From Massilia sp. Mn16-1_5 (lineage in GTDB: Bacteria; Pseudomonadota; Gammaproteobacteria; Burkholderiales; Burkholderiaceae_D), in contig NZ_PPXQ01000005.1 of NCBI RefSeq assembly GCF_004798585.1, positions 124,001 through 188,000 on the forward strand: a stretch of DNA of 64,000 nucleotides, given 5' to 3'. Positions 1 through 9,713 of the stretch are shown here, one piece after another. A program made the translations under genes and the position numbers. Below the pieces are notes generated by a model. The model searched no databases and was not told the DNA's origin. It worked only from the letters and a program-made list of their open reading frames with translations. Positions within the stretch are counted from its first letter, which is position 1. Every line of letters starts with the position of its first letter.

Positions 1-126
1 TTCCAGCTGGCGCCAGGCGTCGGCGCCATCTTCCGCTTCGAGGATCTCGTACCTGCCGCAGCTATCGACCAGATGCATCAGCATCATGCGCGACACCACG
101 TCGTCGTCCACCACCAGCACCTTCAT
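1..126 (-). CDS. Response regulator receiver protein, N-terminal part (runs off the window)
   Basis: Only the first 42 codons are inside the window; the gene continues to the left of base 1. The product starts MKVLVVDDDVVSRMM, the typical beta1 strand and acidic cluster (DDD) of a CheY-like receiver domain, followed by the helix that usually carries the conserved ligand-sensing residues. The start lies 28 bases after the stop of the hybrid sensor kinase on the same strand, so the two are very likely co-transcribed and this protein is a plausible output of that phosphorelay. The phospho-acceptor aspartate and any output domain lie outside the window, so nothing can be said about whether it binds DNA or has enzymatic output. 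Confidence 0.85.
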   Translation of the reverse strand, partial: MKVLVVDDDVVSRMMLMHLVDSCGRYEILEAEDGADAWRQLE

Positions 127-154
127 CACCGCTCCCGATAACAAACAAGAATAA

Positions 155-3100
155 TTACAAGACGCCTGCGACTAAGGCGGGAAGGCGCTCGAACGGGTCG
201 AGCAAGGCGTCGAGCGCCGGCAGCGCGGCAGCGATGTCCGCGTAGCGGCCCACGTCGGCGGCCTCTTCCAGGGCCGCGCACAGGCGCTCCAGTTCACTTG
301 CCCCGAAGTGGGCCGCGCTGCCGCGTAAACCATGCAGGACGCGCGCGCAGGCTTCGGCGTCGCCGGCGTCCAGGGCGGCGCGCAGCTCGGCGCGGCGGCG
401 CGGCAGGTCGGCGGCGAAGGCGGCGCGCATGCGCGCTTGCAGCTCGGCAGCCCGGTCTTGCGGCGGCGCACTTGCATCCGGTTCCGCAATGCCGAACATT
501 GCATCGAGCTCCGCCACGCTCGGCTTGGCCTCTCCCATCGTCGGCAGCGCGATACCACGCTGCAGCTGGCGCTCGATCGCCCGGCTCAGCTGGTAGTGCA
601 GCGCCGCTTCGTCGATTGGTTTCGCCAAGAAACCATCCATGCCGCAGGCAAGGTAGCGGTCGCGGTCCTCGTCGCTGGCGTTGGCGGTGAGGGCGACGAT
701 CATCAGGTGCTGGTCCAGCACGGGCGCGTCGAGCGTGCCGCCGGCGCGGATCAGGCGCGTGGCGGTGGCGCCGTCGATTTCCGGCATGCGCCCGTCCATC
801 AGGACGATGTCGAAGCGCGTGCGCGCGCAGGCCGCCACCGCCAGCGCGCCGTTCTCGACGACCTCGATCTGGTGCCCCATGTCCTCGACCATCATGCGGG
901 CGATGATCTGGTTGGTGGCGAAATCCTCAGCGCACAGTACGCGCAGGCGGTGCGTGTGCGGCATGCGCGGCGCGTGTTCGACCGTCGGCGGCTCGACGCC
1001 CACCGCCAGCGGGAGCACGAAACTGAAGGTGCTGCCCCTGCCCTGGGTACTGGTCACGCCGATCGTGCCGCCCATCAGTTCGACCAGCTGGCGGCAGATC
1101 GCCAGGCCCAGGCCGGTGCCGCCGTAGCGCCGTGTGGTGGTGGTGTCGGCCTGCTCGAATTTCTGGAACAGGCGCGGCAAGGCGTGCGAAGCGATACCGA
1201 TTCCGGTGTCTTGCACCGAAAAACGTATCATGTGCCCGTCGGCGTGCTCGGGGCCGTCCGGCTGGTCTTCAGGCCGGCGCTCGACCCGCAGCGTGACCTG
1301 GCCGCTGGGCGTGAACTTGAAGGCGTTGCCGACCAGGTTGACCAGCACCTGGCGCAGGCGCGTCGGGTCGCCCACCACGAAGCGCGGCAGGTCCTCGGCC
1401 AGCTCGATCGCGAAGCCGACGCTGTGCGCGGCGGCCTGCTCGGCGAACAGACCCACCACGTTGTGGATCGCCGCGTCGAGCGCGAAGTCGATGTTCTCGA
1501 TGGTCAGCTTGCCCGCTTCGATCTTCGAGAAATCGAGCAGGTCATTGATGATCGCCAGCAGCGACTCGGCGTTCGCCTGGCCGCGCTCGATCTGCTCGCG
1601 GGTGCTCTCGCGCAGGCCATGGTCGCGCAGCGCGAAGCCGAGCATGCCGATCACGCCGGCCAGCGGGGTGCGCATCTCGTGGCTCATGTTGGCCAGGAAT
1701 TCCGACTTCTGGCGCGCCGCGTCCTCGGCGCGCTGCTTGGCCAACTGCAGGCGCTGCTCGTTCTCGTACAGCGCGCGGTTGGCCTCGGCCAGTTCACCCG
1801 TATTGCGCCGCACCTCGCGCTCGCGTTCGCGCAATTCCTCGGTCTGGCGTTCCAGGCGGCTGTTCTGCAGCGCGATTTCGCGCGTGCGCGAGCTGACCAG
1901 GCCCTCCAGGCGTTCCTTCTGGCGGCTCAGGCCGCGTACGCGCAGGAAGTAGCCGGCGTAGCAGACGCCCAGCAGCAGGAAGGCGACGGCGCTGCGGAAC
2001 CACCAGGTACCCCACACCGGCGGCTCGACCGTGATGCTGAGGGTAGCCGGGGTCTCGCTCCAGAAGCCGTCCTTGTTGGCGGCGCGTACCTGGAACACGT
2101 AGTGTCCCGGATCGAGGTTGGTATAGGTGGCGAAGCGCTTTTCGGCGTCCGCATACACCCAGCCCTGGTCGAAGCCTTCGAGTTTATAAGCGAAGCGGTT
2201 GCGCTTGGGCGCCGCGTAGTGCAGGGCCGAGAATTCCAGAGAAAATACCGAGTGCTGGGCCGAGAGCGTGATCGCACGCGTGTTTTCGACCGGGCCCCTC
2301 AAGAGCCACGGATAGGCCTGCTGCACCGGGCGATTGAAGATCTGGATGCCGGTGATCACGGCGGTCGGCGCGAAGCCGTTGTAGCGCAGCGCGCGCGGGT
2401 GAAAAGCGGTGATGCCGTTGAAGCCGCCGAAATACAGGCTGCCGTCGGGCGTGCGCAGCGCGGAGCCGTCGAAATAGGCGCCATCGATGGTGCCGTCGGC
2501 CGCCGTGTAGCTGCGCCAGGCGTTCTTGGCGGGATCGAAGCGCGACAGGCCGTTGGTGGTGCTGACCCAGATCACGCCGTCCTGGTCTTCCAGCATGGTC
2601 GCCACGGAATCGTCGACCAGGCCGTCGCGCGTCGTGTAACGCACGAAGCTGACCGAGCCGTCGGCGGCCGTGACCATCTTGTTCAGGCCGCCCGCCGTGC
2701 CGACCCAGACGTTGCCGTGGCGATCTTCGAGCAGGGCGTGGACTTCGTCGTGGCTGATGCTGCTCAAGTCGTATTGTTCGTGCCGGAAATGACGGAAGCG
2801 CTTGTTGGCGCGGTCGAGCAGGTCGAGGCCGTTGAAGGTGCCGATCCAGACCCGGCCGCGGCTGTCCTCCAGCACCGGGCGCACGTTGTCGTCGGCCAGG
2901 CTGGCCTGGCGGTTCGGGTCGTGGCGCCAGGATTCGAGATCGCCGCTGCGCGGATCGAGCCGGTGCAGGCCGCCGCGGGTGGCGATCCAGAGCGCGCCGT
3001 CGCGCCCCAGCGTGATCGCGCGCACGATATTGGCGTTGACATTGCCCGGCACGAGCACACGGCGCGTGAAGCGTCCGCTGCGCGGGTCGAAGCGGGTGAT

Positions 3101-4402
3101 GCCGGTGCGCCCGCCGATCCAGAGCATGCCGTCGCGGTCGCGCACGACGGCGTTCACCGAGGAGTCGATCAGGCTGTTCGGATTGCCGGGTTCGTGGCGC
3201 CAGATGCGGTAGGCCTCGGTAAGGCCCGGGGTCGGGTCGTACAGCTGCAACGACGAGGCCGAGGCCAGCCACAGGCGGCCGCTGCCGTCGTTGTCCATGC
3301 CCCGCACGCGGTTGTCGGCCGGCTGGCCCGGACCGTCGTGCTCGCGCACGATGCGGGCAAAACCACCACTGCTCAGGTCCACGCGCGAGGCGCCGGCATA
3401 CCAGGTGCCGACCCAGAAGGTGCCGACGCGGTCGCGGAACAGGGAGGCGATCCGGTCGTCGCCCAGGCTGTGCTTGTCGGCCACGATCCTGCGGTAGGCT
3501 TCGAAGCGGCCCCGGCGCGCGTCCCAGCGGTACACGCCCTGCTCCTGGGTGCCGATCCAGACCTGTCCTTTGCCGTCGTCGTAGATGGCCGTGATCTGGG
3601 CGTGCGGGATGCCCTGATCCGGACCGAAGCTGCGCGCGCCGCCGCCAGCCGGCCCCAGGGCCATGCGCTCGAGTCCGTTCATCAGGCCGATCCAAAGCTG
3701 CTCCTGGTTGTCGAGCAGCAGCGAATGCACCGCCTCAGCCCGCTTCGAGGCCAGTGGATGATGCGCGAACTGCGTGCGCGCGCGGTCGAGGCTGTCGAGG
3801 CCGGCGCCGGTGGCGATCCACAGGCGGCCGCGCTTGTCGAGCGCCAGCGCGGCGACGTCGTCGTTGGAAAGGCTGTTGGTGTCGCCAGGGCGATGGTGCC
3901 AGGTCGTGAAGGTGCCGCTGGCGATGTCGAAATGCTGCAGGCCGTCGCCGGTCCCGAGCCAGAGACCGTTCCCGCCGTCGCCGACGATCGCGCGCACGTG
4001 CAGGTTGCCGTTGCCGCGCCGGCTGGGCTCGTCGGGCAGGTACTGGCGAAACGCCTGGGTGGCCGGATCGTAGAGCGCCAGGCCGCCGTCGGTGCCGATC
4101 CAGAGACGCCCGTGCGGGTCGATGTGCAGCACCCGGACCCAGTTGCTGCCCAGGCTGGTCGGATCGCCGGCGATGTTACGGAAATTCAGGAAGCGGTAGC
4201 CGTCGAAACGGGACAGGCCGTTCTGGGTGCCGAACCACATGAAGCCGTCGCGGTCCTGGGCCATGGCCAGCACGGTTTCCTGGGCCAGGCCATCCTCGAC
4301 GCTCAGGTGCTCGAAGCGCAGCGTCGGCGCGGGTGCGGCCGCGGCCGGCGCGGCGAAACTGCCGGCCAGGGCCAGCAACAGGGCGAACAACAAGGCCTTC
4401 AT
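155..4402 (-). CDS. Two-component-propeller hybrid sensor histidine kinase with receiver and Hpt domains
   Basis: About 1415 residues from the chosen start. I start at [14 protein letters not shown] because it begins a clean signal peptide (1-22); the open frame extends 40 codons upstream but that part is arginine/proline rich and unlike a protein N-terminus. Domain order: signal peptide; about a dozen repeats of the two-component regulator propeller type (WIGT-GGL-R-D pattern, about 27-680), a Y_Y_Y-like beta-sandwich (about 740-795), one membrane helix (about 801-823), a coiled coil, HisKA with His908 in [10 protein letters not shown], HATPase_c (N-box [11 protein letters not shown]-boxes DTGIGI and GGTGLGLAI), a receiver domain with acidic pair Glu1159/Asp1160 and phospho-acceptor Asp1203 (LMDGRMP), and a C-terminal Hpt domain with His1357 ([11 protein letters not shown]). 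It therefore carries all four phosphotransfer stations but no AraC output domain, so it should pass phosphate to a partner, probably the regulator that follows. In Bacteroidetes such propellers sense glycans; the ligand here is unknown. Confidence 0.93.
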   Translation of the reverse strand: MKALLFALLLALAGSFAAPAAAAPAPTLRFEHLSVEDGLAQETVLAMAQDRDGFMWFGTQNGLSRFDGYRFLNFRNIAGDPTSLGSNWVRVLHIDPHGRLWIGTDGGLALYDPATQAFRQYLPDEPSRRGNGNLHVRAIVGDGGNGLWLGTGDGLQHFDIASGTFTTWHHRPGDTNSLSNDDVAALALDKRGRLWIATGAGLDSLDRARTQFAHHPLASKRAEAVHSLLLDNQEQLWIGLMNGLERMALGPAGGGARSFGPDQGIPHAQITAIYDDGKGQVWIGTQEQGVYRWDARRGRFEAYRRIVADKHSLGDDRIASLFRDRVGTFWVGTWYAGASRVDLSSGGFARIVREHDGPGQPADNRVRGMDNDGSGRLWLASASSLQLYDPTPGLTEAYRIWRHEPGNPNSLIDSSVNAVVRDRDGMLWIGGRTGITRFDPRSGRFTRRVLVPGNVNANIVRAITLGRDGALWIATRGGLHRLDPRSGDLESWRHDPNRQASLADDNVRPVLEDSRGRVWIGTFNGLDLLDRANKRFRHFRHEQYDLSSISHDEVHALLEDRHGNVWVGTAGGLNKMVTAADGSVSFVRYTTRDGLVDDSVATMLEDQDGVIWVSTTNGLSRFDPAKNAWRSYTAADGTIDGAYFDGSALRTPDGSLYFGGFNGITAFHPRALRYNGFAPTAVITGIQIFNRPVQQAYPWLLRGPVENTRAITLSAQHSVFSLEFSALHYAAPKRNRFAYKLEGFDQGWVYADAEKRFATYTNLDPGHYVFQVRAANKDGFWSETPATLSITVEPPVWGTWWFRSAVAFLLLGVCYAGYFLRVRGLSRQKERLEGLVSSRTREIALQNSRLERQTEELREREREVRRNTGELAEANRALYENEQRLQLAKQRAEDAARQKSEFLANMSHEMRTPLAGVIGMLGFALRDHGLRESTREQIERGQANAESLLAIINDLLDFSKIEAGKLTIENIDFALDAAIHNVVGLFAEQAAAHSVGFAIELAEDLPRFVVGDPTRLRQVLVNLVGNAFKFTPSGQVTLRVERRPEDQPDGPEHADGHMIRFSVQDTGIGIASHALPRLFQKFEQADTTTTRRYGGTGLGLAICRQLVELMGGTIGVTSTQGRGSTFSFVLPLAVGVEPPTVEHAPRMPHTHRLRVLCAEDFATNQIIARMMVEDMGHQIEVVENGALAVAACARTRFDIVLMDGRMPEIDGATATRLIRAGGTLDAPVLDQHLMIVALTANASDEDRDRYLACGMDGFLAKPIDEAALHYQLSRAIERQLQRGIALPTMGEAKPSVAELDAMFGIAEPDASAPPQDRAAELQARMRAAFAADLPRRRAELRAALDAGDAEACARVLHGLRGSAAHFGASELERLCAALEEAADVGRYADIAAALPALDALLDPFERLPALVAGVL

Positions 4403-4576
4403 GCTGCAGCCAGGGCGACATGCGCTGCCCCGCCGGCGCCCCGGGGGCGGCGGCAGGAAGCAGGGGGAGAGGGGAATGCAGGTGATTTGTCTGGTTTTCT
4501 GTCCACACCGCAAGGTTAGCAAACTATCCCGAACATGAGGGAAATTATTGCCCTAAAGCTACTGCTGTGTGAGGTT

Positions 4577-6355
4577 TTAGTCCCCTTTTGCCACACCTTC
4601 ACGTCGCGGATCCGCACCACCGAACCACCAGGGCTCGCCATGGATCTGCATGCGCATGATGCCGTGCAGGCCGGAATTCTGTTCCATCTGGCGCAGCGCA
4701 TGGCCGCGCGCCTTCAAGGCGTCGACCGTCGACTGTGGGAAGCGCCCTGCTTCGAGCTCGGTCGGCCCGTTGCGGCTGCCGAAGTTCGGCAGTGCAATCG
4801 CCTGCTGCACGTTCAGGCCCCAGTCGAGAGTGCCGACCAGCACCTTGGCCACGTAATTGATGATCGCCGGCCCGCCCGGCGATCCCACCGCCAGCACCAG
4901 CTTGCCGGTCTTCTTGTCGAACACGACGGTCGGCGACATGGCGCTGCGCGGACGCTTGCCGGCCTCGACCCGGTTCGCGATCGGGCCGTTGGCGTCACGC
5001 GAATCGAAGGAAAAATCGGTCAGCTGGTTGTTCAGGATGAAGCCGTCGACCATCTGGCGCGAACCGAAGGCATCCTCGACGGTCGTCGTCATCGACAGTC
5101 CGGCGCCGTGGCTGTCGACCACCACCAGGTGCGAGGTCGAGGGCGTTTCGATGGCATTGTCCGTGCCCCAGGCCACGTCATTGCCGAGCGGATTGCCGGC
5201 CGGCGCTTCGCCCATCGAGCGCTCGCCGATCAGGGCCGCGCGCTTGCTCAGATACGCCTTGTCGATCAGGGCCGGCAGGCCGCGGCCCGGCAGCGGCACG
5301 AAATCGGTGTCGGCCGCGTAGCGGTTGCGGTCGGCATAAGCCAGGCGCCCCACTTCCGAGAACAGGTGCACGGCGTCCGGTCCCGGTACGCCATCGCTTG
5401 GGGCCAGCTTGGCTATATCGCGGGTCTCGAACATGCCCAGCATCTGGGCCACGGCGATGCCGCCCGAGGACGGCGGCGGCATGCCGCACACGGTGTAAAC
5501 GCGGTAGTCGCTGCAGACCGGCTCGCGCACTTTCGGGCGGTAGTCGGCGATGTCCTTCGCGGTGAGCAGGCCCGGATTGGTCGGATGCCCCTTGACCTTG
5601 GCCGCGATGTCGCGCGCGATGTGGCCCTTGTAGAAGACGTCGGCCCCGCCCTGGGCGATTTCTTTCAGGGTCTTGGCCAGCGCCGGATTCTTGAGGATGT
5701 GGCCGACCGGCCAGGGCTTGCCGGACGGATCGTAGAAATAGGCGGCCGCGACCGGGTCCTTGCGGATGTGGGCGTCCCACATCAAGAGGCCGTTCAGGCG
5801 CGGGCTGACGGCGAAACCTTTTTCGGACAGACGGATCGCCGGCGCGAACAGGGTTTTCCAGGGCAGCTTGCCGTGCTGCTTGTGGGCCAGCTCGAGCATG
5901 CGCAGCACGCCGGGCGCACCTACCGAGCGACCGCCGACGACGCCGGCCGTGCGCGACAGCGGCGTGCCGTCGGGATTCTGGAACAGGTGCTCGTCGGCCG
6001 CTTTCGGCGCCGTTTCGCGGCCGTCGAAGGCTTGCACCTTCTTGCCGTCGTAATGCATCAGGAAGGCGCCGCCGCCGATGCCCGAGCTTTGCGGCTCAAC
6101 CAGGGTCAGCACCAGCTGGGTGGCGATCGCGGCATCGATCGCGGTGCCGCCCTTTTTCAGGATTTCATAGCCGGCCTCGACCGCGAGCGGATTGGCGGCG
6201 GCCACCATGTACTTGCGGGCGGCCCAGCCGGCCTTGTCCTGGTAGCCGGTGGCGATTTCGGGGGCGCGCTGGGCAGTGTCCTGGGCCAGTGCAGCGAATG
6301 GCGCAGCAAGCGCCAGCAGTAAGGCCGCGCCTGCGACGGTGTTCAACTTGATCAT
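4577..6355 (-). CDS. ggt: Gamma-glutamyltransferase (periplasmic, autoprocessed)
   Basis: 592 residues, the usual length of a bacterial GGT precursor. It begins with a signal peptide (MIKLNTVAGAALLLALAAPFAALAQ), so it acts in the periplasm, cleaving the gamma-glutamyl bond of glutathione and related peptides. The N-terminal part carries the family motif GIGGGAFLMHYDG near residues 92-104. The autoprocessing site is recognisable at about residue 407: the threonine of PSTSHLVVVD would become the N-terminus and nucleophile of the small subunit, and the downstream FILNNQLTDFS and PGGPAIINY segments are typical substrate-binding elements. It follows the dehydrogenase gene on the same strand with a strong hairpin between them, so it is probably expressed separately or attenuated. 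No anomalies seen. Confidence 0.96.
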   Translation of the reverse strand: MIKLNTVAGAALLLALAAPFAALAQDTAQRAPEIATGYQDKAGWAARKYMVAAANPLAVEAGYEILKKGGTAIDAAIATQLVLTLVEPQSSGIGGGAFLMHYDGKKVQAFDGRETAPKAADEHLFQNPDGTPLSRTAGVVGGRSVGAPGVLRMLELAHKQHGKLPWKTLFAPAIRLSEKGFAVSPRLNGLLMWDAHIRKDPVAAAYFYDPSGKPWPVGHILKNPALAKTLKEIAQGGADVFYKGHIARDIAAKVKGHPTNPGLLTAKDIADYRPKVREPVCSDYRVYTVCGMPPPSSGGIAVAQMLGMFETRDIAKLAPSDGVPGPDAVHLFSEVGRLAYADRNRYAADTDFVPLPGRGLPALIDKAYLSKRAALIGERSMGEAPAGNPLGNDVAWGTDNAIETPSTSHLVVVDSHGAGLSMTTTVEDAFGSRQMVDGFILNNQLTDFSFDSRDANGPIANRVEAGKRPRSAMSPTVVFDKKTGKLVLAVGSPGGPAIINYVAKVLVGTLDWGLNVQQAIALPNFGSRNGPTELEAGRFPQSTVDALKARGHALRQMEQNSGLHGIMRMQIHGEPWWFGGADPRREGVAKGD

Positions 6356-6375
6356 CGGGTCTCCAAATGAAGCAA

Positions 6376-6406
6376 GGGCGTGACCGGCCAGCGGCCGTGC
6401 ACGCCC
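6376..6406 (-). terminator. Strong intergenic hairpin between the SDR gene and ggt
   Basis: An inverted repeat of the form GGGCGTG-CACGGCC-loop-GGCCGGT-CACGCCC fills part of the 100-base gap between the dehydrogenase stop and the ggt start. There is no clean U-tract after the stem on the minus strand, so it may be a weak or factor-assisted terminator, or an mRNA-stabilising stem. Confidence 0.4.
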
Positions 6407-6455
6407 AACATCGTTGGCATCCTACATCAAATTGTCAGATGCAACATTTTGCTGC

Positions 6456-7214
6456 TTACTTTGGCTGCATGCGAATCGCACCGTCCAAGCGGATCGTCTC
6501 GCCGTTCAGCATCACGTTTTCGATGATCGCCTTCGCCAGGTGCGCATATTCCTTCGGCATGCCGAGGCGCGGCGGGAACGGGACCATCTTGCCCAGCGAG
6601 TCGCGCACTTCCTGCGGCATGCCCATCAGCATCGGGGTTTCGAAGATGCCCGGAGCGATCGTCATCACGCGGATGCCGCTGCGCGCCAGGTCGCGCGCCA
6701 TCGGCAGGGTCATGCCGGCCACGGCCGCTTTCGAGGAACCGTAGGCCGCCTGGCCGATCTGGCCGTCGAAGGCCGCGACCGAGGCGGTGTTGATGATGAT
6801 GCCGCGCTCGCCGTATTCGGCGGCTTCGGCATTGCCCATCGCTTCGGCGGCCAGGCGCGACATGTTGAAGGTGCCGACCAGGTTGATGTTCACGGCGCGC
6901 TGGAACACGTCCAGCGGGTGCGGGCCATCCTTGCCGACGGTTTTCACGGCCGGCGCCACGCCGGCGCAGTTGACCAGGCCGCGCAGCGTGCCCAGGACCG
7001 TGGCGGCGGCGACGACCGCCTTGCCGTCTTCCTCCGAGGTCACGTCGCACTTGACGAATTGACCGTTCAGCTCGGCTGCCAGTGCGGCACCGGCTTCCGC
7101 CTGCACATCGGCGATGACGACCTTGCCGCCCGCCTCCGTGATCATGCGCGCGGTGGCCGCTCCCAGGCCCGACGCGCCGCCGGTGATGATGAACACATTG
7201 TTCTGAATTTGCAT
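6456..7214 (-). CDS. Short-chain dehydrogenase, 3-hydroxyacyl-CoA dehydrogenase type II (HSD10-like)
   Basis: 252 residues, classical SDR length. The N-terminal NAD-binding motif is TGGASGLG (about 11-18), NAG appears as NCAG (about 82-85), and the catalytic serine, tyrosine and lysine are Ser145, Tyr158 and Lys162 (YGSSK). Sequence features such as the VNCAGVAPA segment, AAFDGQIGQAAYGSSKAAV and the TIAPGIFETPMLMGMP loop resemble HSD17B10-like 3-hydroxyacyl-CoA dehydrogenases, which oxidise 2-methyl-3-hydroxybutyryl-CoA in isoleucine breakdown. The operator-like palindrome just upstream is of the type bound by the branched-chain amino acid regulator LiuR, which supports that role. A ribosome-binding site (AAGGG) precedes the ATG. 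Substrate is inferred; the fold and class are clear. Confidence 0.88.
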   Translation of the reverse strand: MQIQNNVFIITGGASGLGAATARMITEAGGKVVIADVQAEAGAALAAELNGQFVKCDVTSEEDGKAVVAAATVLGTLRGLVNCAGVAPAVKTVGKDGPHPLDVFQRAVNINLVGTFNMSRLAAEAMGNAEAAEYGERGIIINTASVAAFDGQIGQAAYGSSKAAVAGMTLPMARDLARSGIRVMTIAPGIFETPMLMGMPQEVRDSLGKMVPFPPRLGMPKEYAHLAKAIIENVMLNGETIRLDGAIRMQPK

Positions 7215-7238
7215 GGTTTTCCCTTTTTGCGTTCGTGG

Positions 7239-7259
7239 TGACGTTTACGTTAACGTCAA
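7239..7259 (-). promoter_or_regulatory. LiuR-like operator upstream of the SDR gene
   Basis: The near-palindrome TTGACGTTAACGTAAA (minus strand), with a further overlapping ACGTCA half-site, sits about 25-45 bases upstream of the SDR start. ACGTTAACGT cores are what published comparative genomics assigned to LiuR, a MerR-family regulator of branched-chain amino acid catabolism in proteobacteria. The palindrome is read directly; the regulator assignment is by similarity from memory. Confidence 0.5.
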
Positions 7260-7325
7260 CCAGCAGGATTGTAGCGAACTTTTGCCGGGAAAAACCACGT
7301 TTGTCTTAAAAGCTTGGCCTTGCGG

Positions 7326-7952
7326 TCAGAAGCACTGCATGGTGTTGCCGGTGCGGGTACACAGACGTCCCTGGCTGTTGACGGCGGCATTGCCGACGCC
7401 CGTGTTGTAGGTCGCGCCGTTCGTATCGGTGCAAGTGCCGCCGTTGCAAACGTTGATCTGGGCCGGACCGGGTCTCAGCGCCACGGGTTGCGGGGGCGGC
7501 GGCGGTGCCAGCGACGGCGCGCCTGACGGGGCCGGCGGCACGACATCGATGCGCTGCGGGCTGGAGCGGCGCGCGCTGCGCTTTGCATTTTTCTTCGTAT
7601 CCTTGCCCTTGTCGGTTTTGGCCGGATCTTTCGGCTGCGGTGCCGGCCGCGCCGACGGATCCACCTCGGGCGCGGTTCCGGGCGGCACGGCGCCGGACTT
7701 TTCTTCCTGGGCCTGCGGCGTCTGTTCGGGCTGGGCGCCGGGTTCGGATTTCAGGGGCTGGGGGTGCAGCACCGGGCCGTAGCTGGGACCGGCCGGAGCC
7801 GGGCTCACCGGTACCGGGCGCGATTGCCCGCTTGCTTGCGAGCCTGCCTGGGCCGCCGCCGGCCCGGCCACCGATGCGGCCGCCAGCGCCGCCAGCAGGA
7901 CGATTGCGATTTGCGCGGCGCGCAGCGGCTTCGAATGTTTCGCGTGTTTCAT
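7326..7952 (-). CDS. Secreted proline-rich protein with a C-terminal four-cysteine segment, unknown function
   Basis: 208 residues from the ATG at 7952, chosen because GGAGG lies seven bases upstream. A signal peptide ends at about AAAQA (residue 35). The middle (about 40-165) is low complexity, rich in proline, glutamine, lysine and alanine, with a basic patch KGKDTKKNAKRSARR and a poly-proline run, which suggests an extended linker or wall-spanning spacer. The last roughly 42 residues differ: NVCNGGTCTDTNGATYNTG, then GRLCTRTGNTMQCF, giving four cysteines that could form two disulfides, and the protein ends in phenylalanine. No family recognised. It is transcribed away from the CoA-transferase gene. 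Confidence 0.75.
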   Translation of the reverse strand: MKHAKHSKPLRAAQIAIVLLAALAAASVAGPAAAQAGSQASGQSRPVPVSPAPAGPSYGPVLHPQPLKSEPGAQPEQTPQAQEEKSGAVPPGTAPEVDPSARPAPQPKDPAKTDKGKDTKKNAKRSARRSSPQRIDVVPPAPSGAPSLAPPPPPQPVALRPGPAQINVCNGGTCTDTNGATYNTGVGNAAVNSQGRLCTRTGNTMQCF

Positions 7953-8123
7953 GGTCGCCTCCATCTGGCCAATCCGCATGGCCGATGGGGCAATTATCTG
8001 CCGCCATGCGGCTGGGTGGCGCGCGCAAGCCGGCATGTGCGACGCTGTCATCTCCACGTCAGCTTCAGACCTTAGGCTGGAGGAAGGCGCCCGGCGAGGC
8101 GGCAATCGACAATGGAGACATGC

Positions 8124-9422
8124 ATGCAGACCGTACACGAGCTCTACCAGGCCAAGCGCGGCAGCGCCCTGGATGCCCTGGCGCACTTGCGCGACGACGA
8201 CATGATCATCGTGCCGACCGGTGTCGGCGAACCGCCGACCCTGCTGACGGCCCTGTCCGAACAGCGCAGCCGGTGGAATGGCGTGCGCGTGGCGCAAATC
8301 CTGGCGATGCGCAAGTTCGGCTACTTCGAGCAGGAGACGGCCGGCCATGTGCGCCACGCCGCCCTGTTCTTCGGCGGCGCCTCGCGCGCCAGCGGCCAGG
8401 GCGGCTGGTGCGACTTCATCCCGAACTATTTTTCCGAAATCCCCACCCTGATCGAACGCGGCCTGATGCCGGCCGACGTCGTGTTCGCCATGGCCTCAAG
8501 CATGAACGCGCAGGGCTGGTTCGCGCTCAGCCTGGGCACCGACTACACGATGGCGGCCGTGGCCAAGGCGCGCGTCGTGGTCCTGGAAGTCAATCCGAAC
8601 GTGCCCTTCGCCCACGGACACTGCCACGTCCACATTTCGCAGGTGACAAGCCTGGTCGAAAGCGAGGACCCGATCCTGGAAGTCGGCTTGCCGGCGATCG
8701 GCCCGGTGCAGGAAGCGATCGGCAAGTACGTGGCCGAGATGATCGAGGATGGTTCCACCCTGCAGATCGGCTATGGCGGCATTCCGGATGCGGTCGTGCA
8801 GCAGCTGACGCACAAGCACGATCTCGGCGTGCACACCGAGATGATCGGCGACGGCATCCTGCAACTGGTCGCGTGCGGCGCCGTCACCAACCGCAAGAAG
8901 ACCCTGCTGCCCGGCAAGATGGTCGCCACCTTCGCCCTCGGTTCGCGCCGCCTGTACGACTTCATGCACCACAACCCGATGCTGGAGATGCATCCGTCGA
9001 ACTTCACCAACGATCCCTACATCGCCGGCCAGAACGATAAACTCGTGTCGATCAACGCCAGCCTGCAGGTCGACCTGCTCGGCCAGTGCGGCAGCGAAAG
9101 CATCGCCCACCTGCCCTATTCCGGCACCGGCGGCCAGGTCGACTTCGTGCGCGCGGCCAACCGCTCGCGCGGCGGCAAATCCTTCATCGTGCTGCCCTCG
9201 ACGGCGAAGGACGGCACCGTCTCGCGCATCGTGCCGACACTGACGCCGGGCACCCACGCCACCACCAGCAAGAACGACGTCAACTACGTCGTGACCGAAT
9301 ACGGCGTGGCTCAGCTGCGCGGGAAATCGGCCAAGCAGCGCGCGCAGGAACTGATCGCGATCGCGCACCCGGACTTTCGCGGCTGGCTGCGCGAAGAGGC
9401 GAACAAGATGTGTGTGTTCTGA
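8124..9422 (+). CDS. Acetyl-CoA hydrolase/transferase family protein (4-hydroxybutyrate CoA-transferase-like)
   Basis: About 432 residues. I prefer the ATG at 8124 (MQTVHELYQAKRG) over the one at 8112 because GGAG sits eight bases before it. Family signatures are clear: IVPTGVGEPPTLL near the N-terminus, the central LQIGYGGIPDAVVQQL, the LGVHTEMIGDG segment, the glycine-rich YSGTGGQVDFVRAA and near the end YVVTEYGVAQLRGKS. These enzymes exchange CoA between acetyl-CoA and a short carboxylate, or hydrolyse acetyl-CoA, through a glutamyl-CoA intermediate in the cytoplasm. The direct neighbours give no pathway clue, so the acceptor acid cannot be told. Confidence 0.92.
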   Translation: MQTVHELYQAKRGSALDALAHLRDDDMIIVPTGVGEPPTLLTALSEQRSRWNGVRVAQILAMRKFGYFEQETAGHVRHAALFFGGASRASGQGGWCDFIPNYFSEIPTLIERGLMPADVVFAMASSMNAQGWFALSLGTDYTMAAVAKARVVVLEVNPNVPFAHGHCHVHISQVTSLVESEDPILEVGLPAIGPVQEAIGKYVAEMIEDGSTLQIGYGGIPDAVVQQLTHKHDLGVHTEMIGDGILQLVACGAVTNRKKTLLPGKMVATFALGSRRLYDFMHHNPMLEMHPSNFTNDPYIAGQNDKLVSINASLQVDLLGQCGSESIAHLPYSGTGGQVDFVRAANRSRGGKSFIVLPSTAKDGTVSRIVPTLTPGTHATTSKNDVNYVVTEYGVAQLRGKSAKQRAQELIAIAHPDFRGWLREEANKMCVF

Positions 9423-9437
9423 CAGCCGCGCCGCCGT

Positions 9438-9632
9438 TTATTCCGGCGGGCGCCCTTCGTGCATGCTTGCGCGCAGCTGCTCGCGGAAGGCCGGCGTGTC
9501 CTGGTGACCGTGCACGCTGACGGCGTGCTGGACGGCGACCTCCATCAATTCCTGCTCGCTGTCGGCGGCGATGGTGACCGAACAGTTCTTTTCGCTCGGA
9601 AACTCGCGGCAATCGATGAACTTGCGTGCCAT
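9438..9632 (-). CDS. Small DUF1059-type protein
   Basis: 64 residues: it starts MARKFIDCREFPSEKNCS and continues with an acidic EQELMEVAVQHAVSVHGH helix. The pattern (short, CREFPS start, central VQHAVSVHGH, conserved cysteines at about 8 and 17) is that of DUF1059, small cytoplasmic proteins of unknown function often annotated as metal-binding because of the Cys/His content. It converges on the CoA-transferase gene with a 15-base gap and is divergent from the DsbA-family gene. It has a GAGG Shine-Dalgarno in front of the ATG. Confidence 0.8.
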   Translation of the reverse strand: MARKFIDCREFPSEKNCSVTIAADSEQELMEVAVQHAVSVHGHQDTPAFREQLRASMHEGRPPE

Positions 9633-9713
9633 GATGACCTCCTCAGCCGGTGTCCTCGCCTTCAGTATAGGAAGCGCCGGCGCCAGTTCAAGTAAGCGAC
9701 TATCGGAGGAAAG

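Noticed and set aside
332-4519. A very long plus-strand open frame (1395 codons) opposite the hybrid kinase
   Set aside because: It is the complement of a clearly domain-rich minus-strand gene; its composition (arginine, alanine, valine, histidine runs) is typical of antisense frames in GC-rich DNA and shows no domain.
4403-4522. N-terminal extension of the hybrid kinase to 4522
   Set aside because: The first 40 residues are proline/arginine rich and precede a perfect signal peptide at 4402; the internal ATG is the more likely start.
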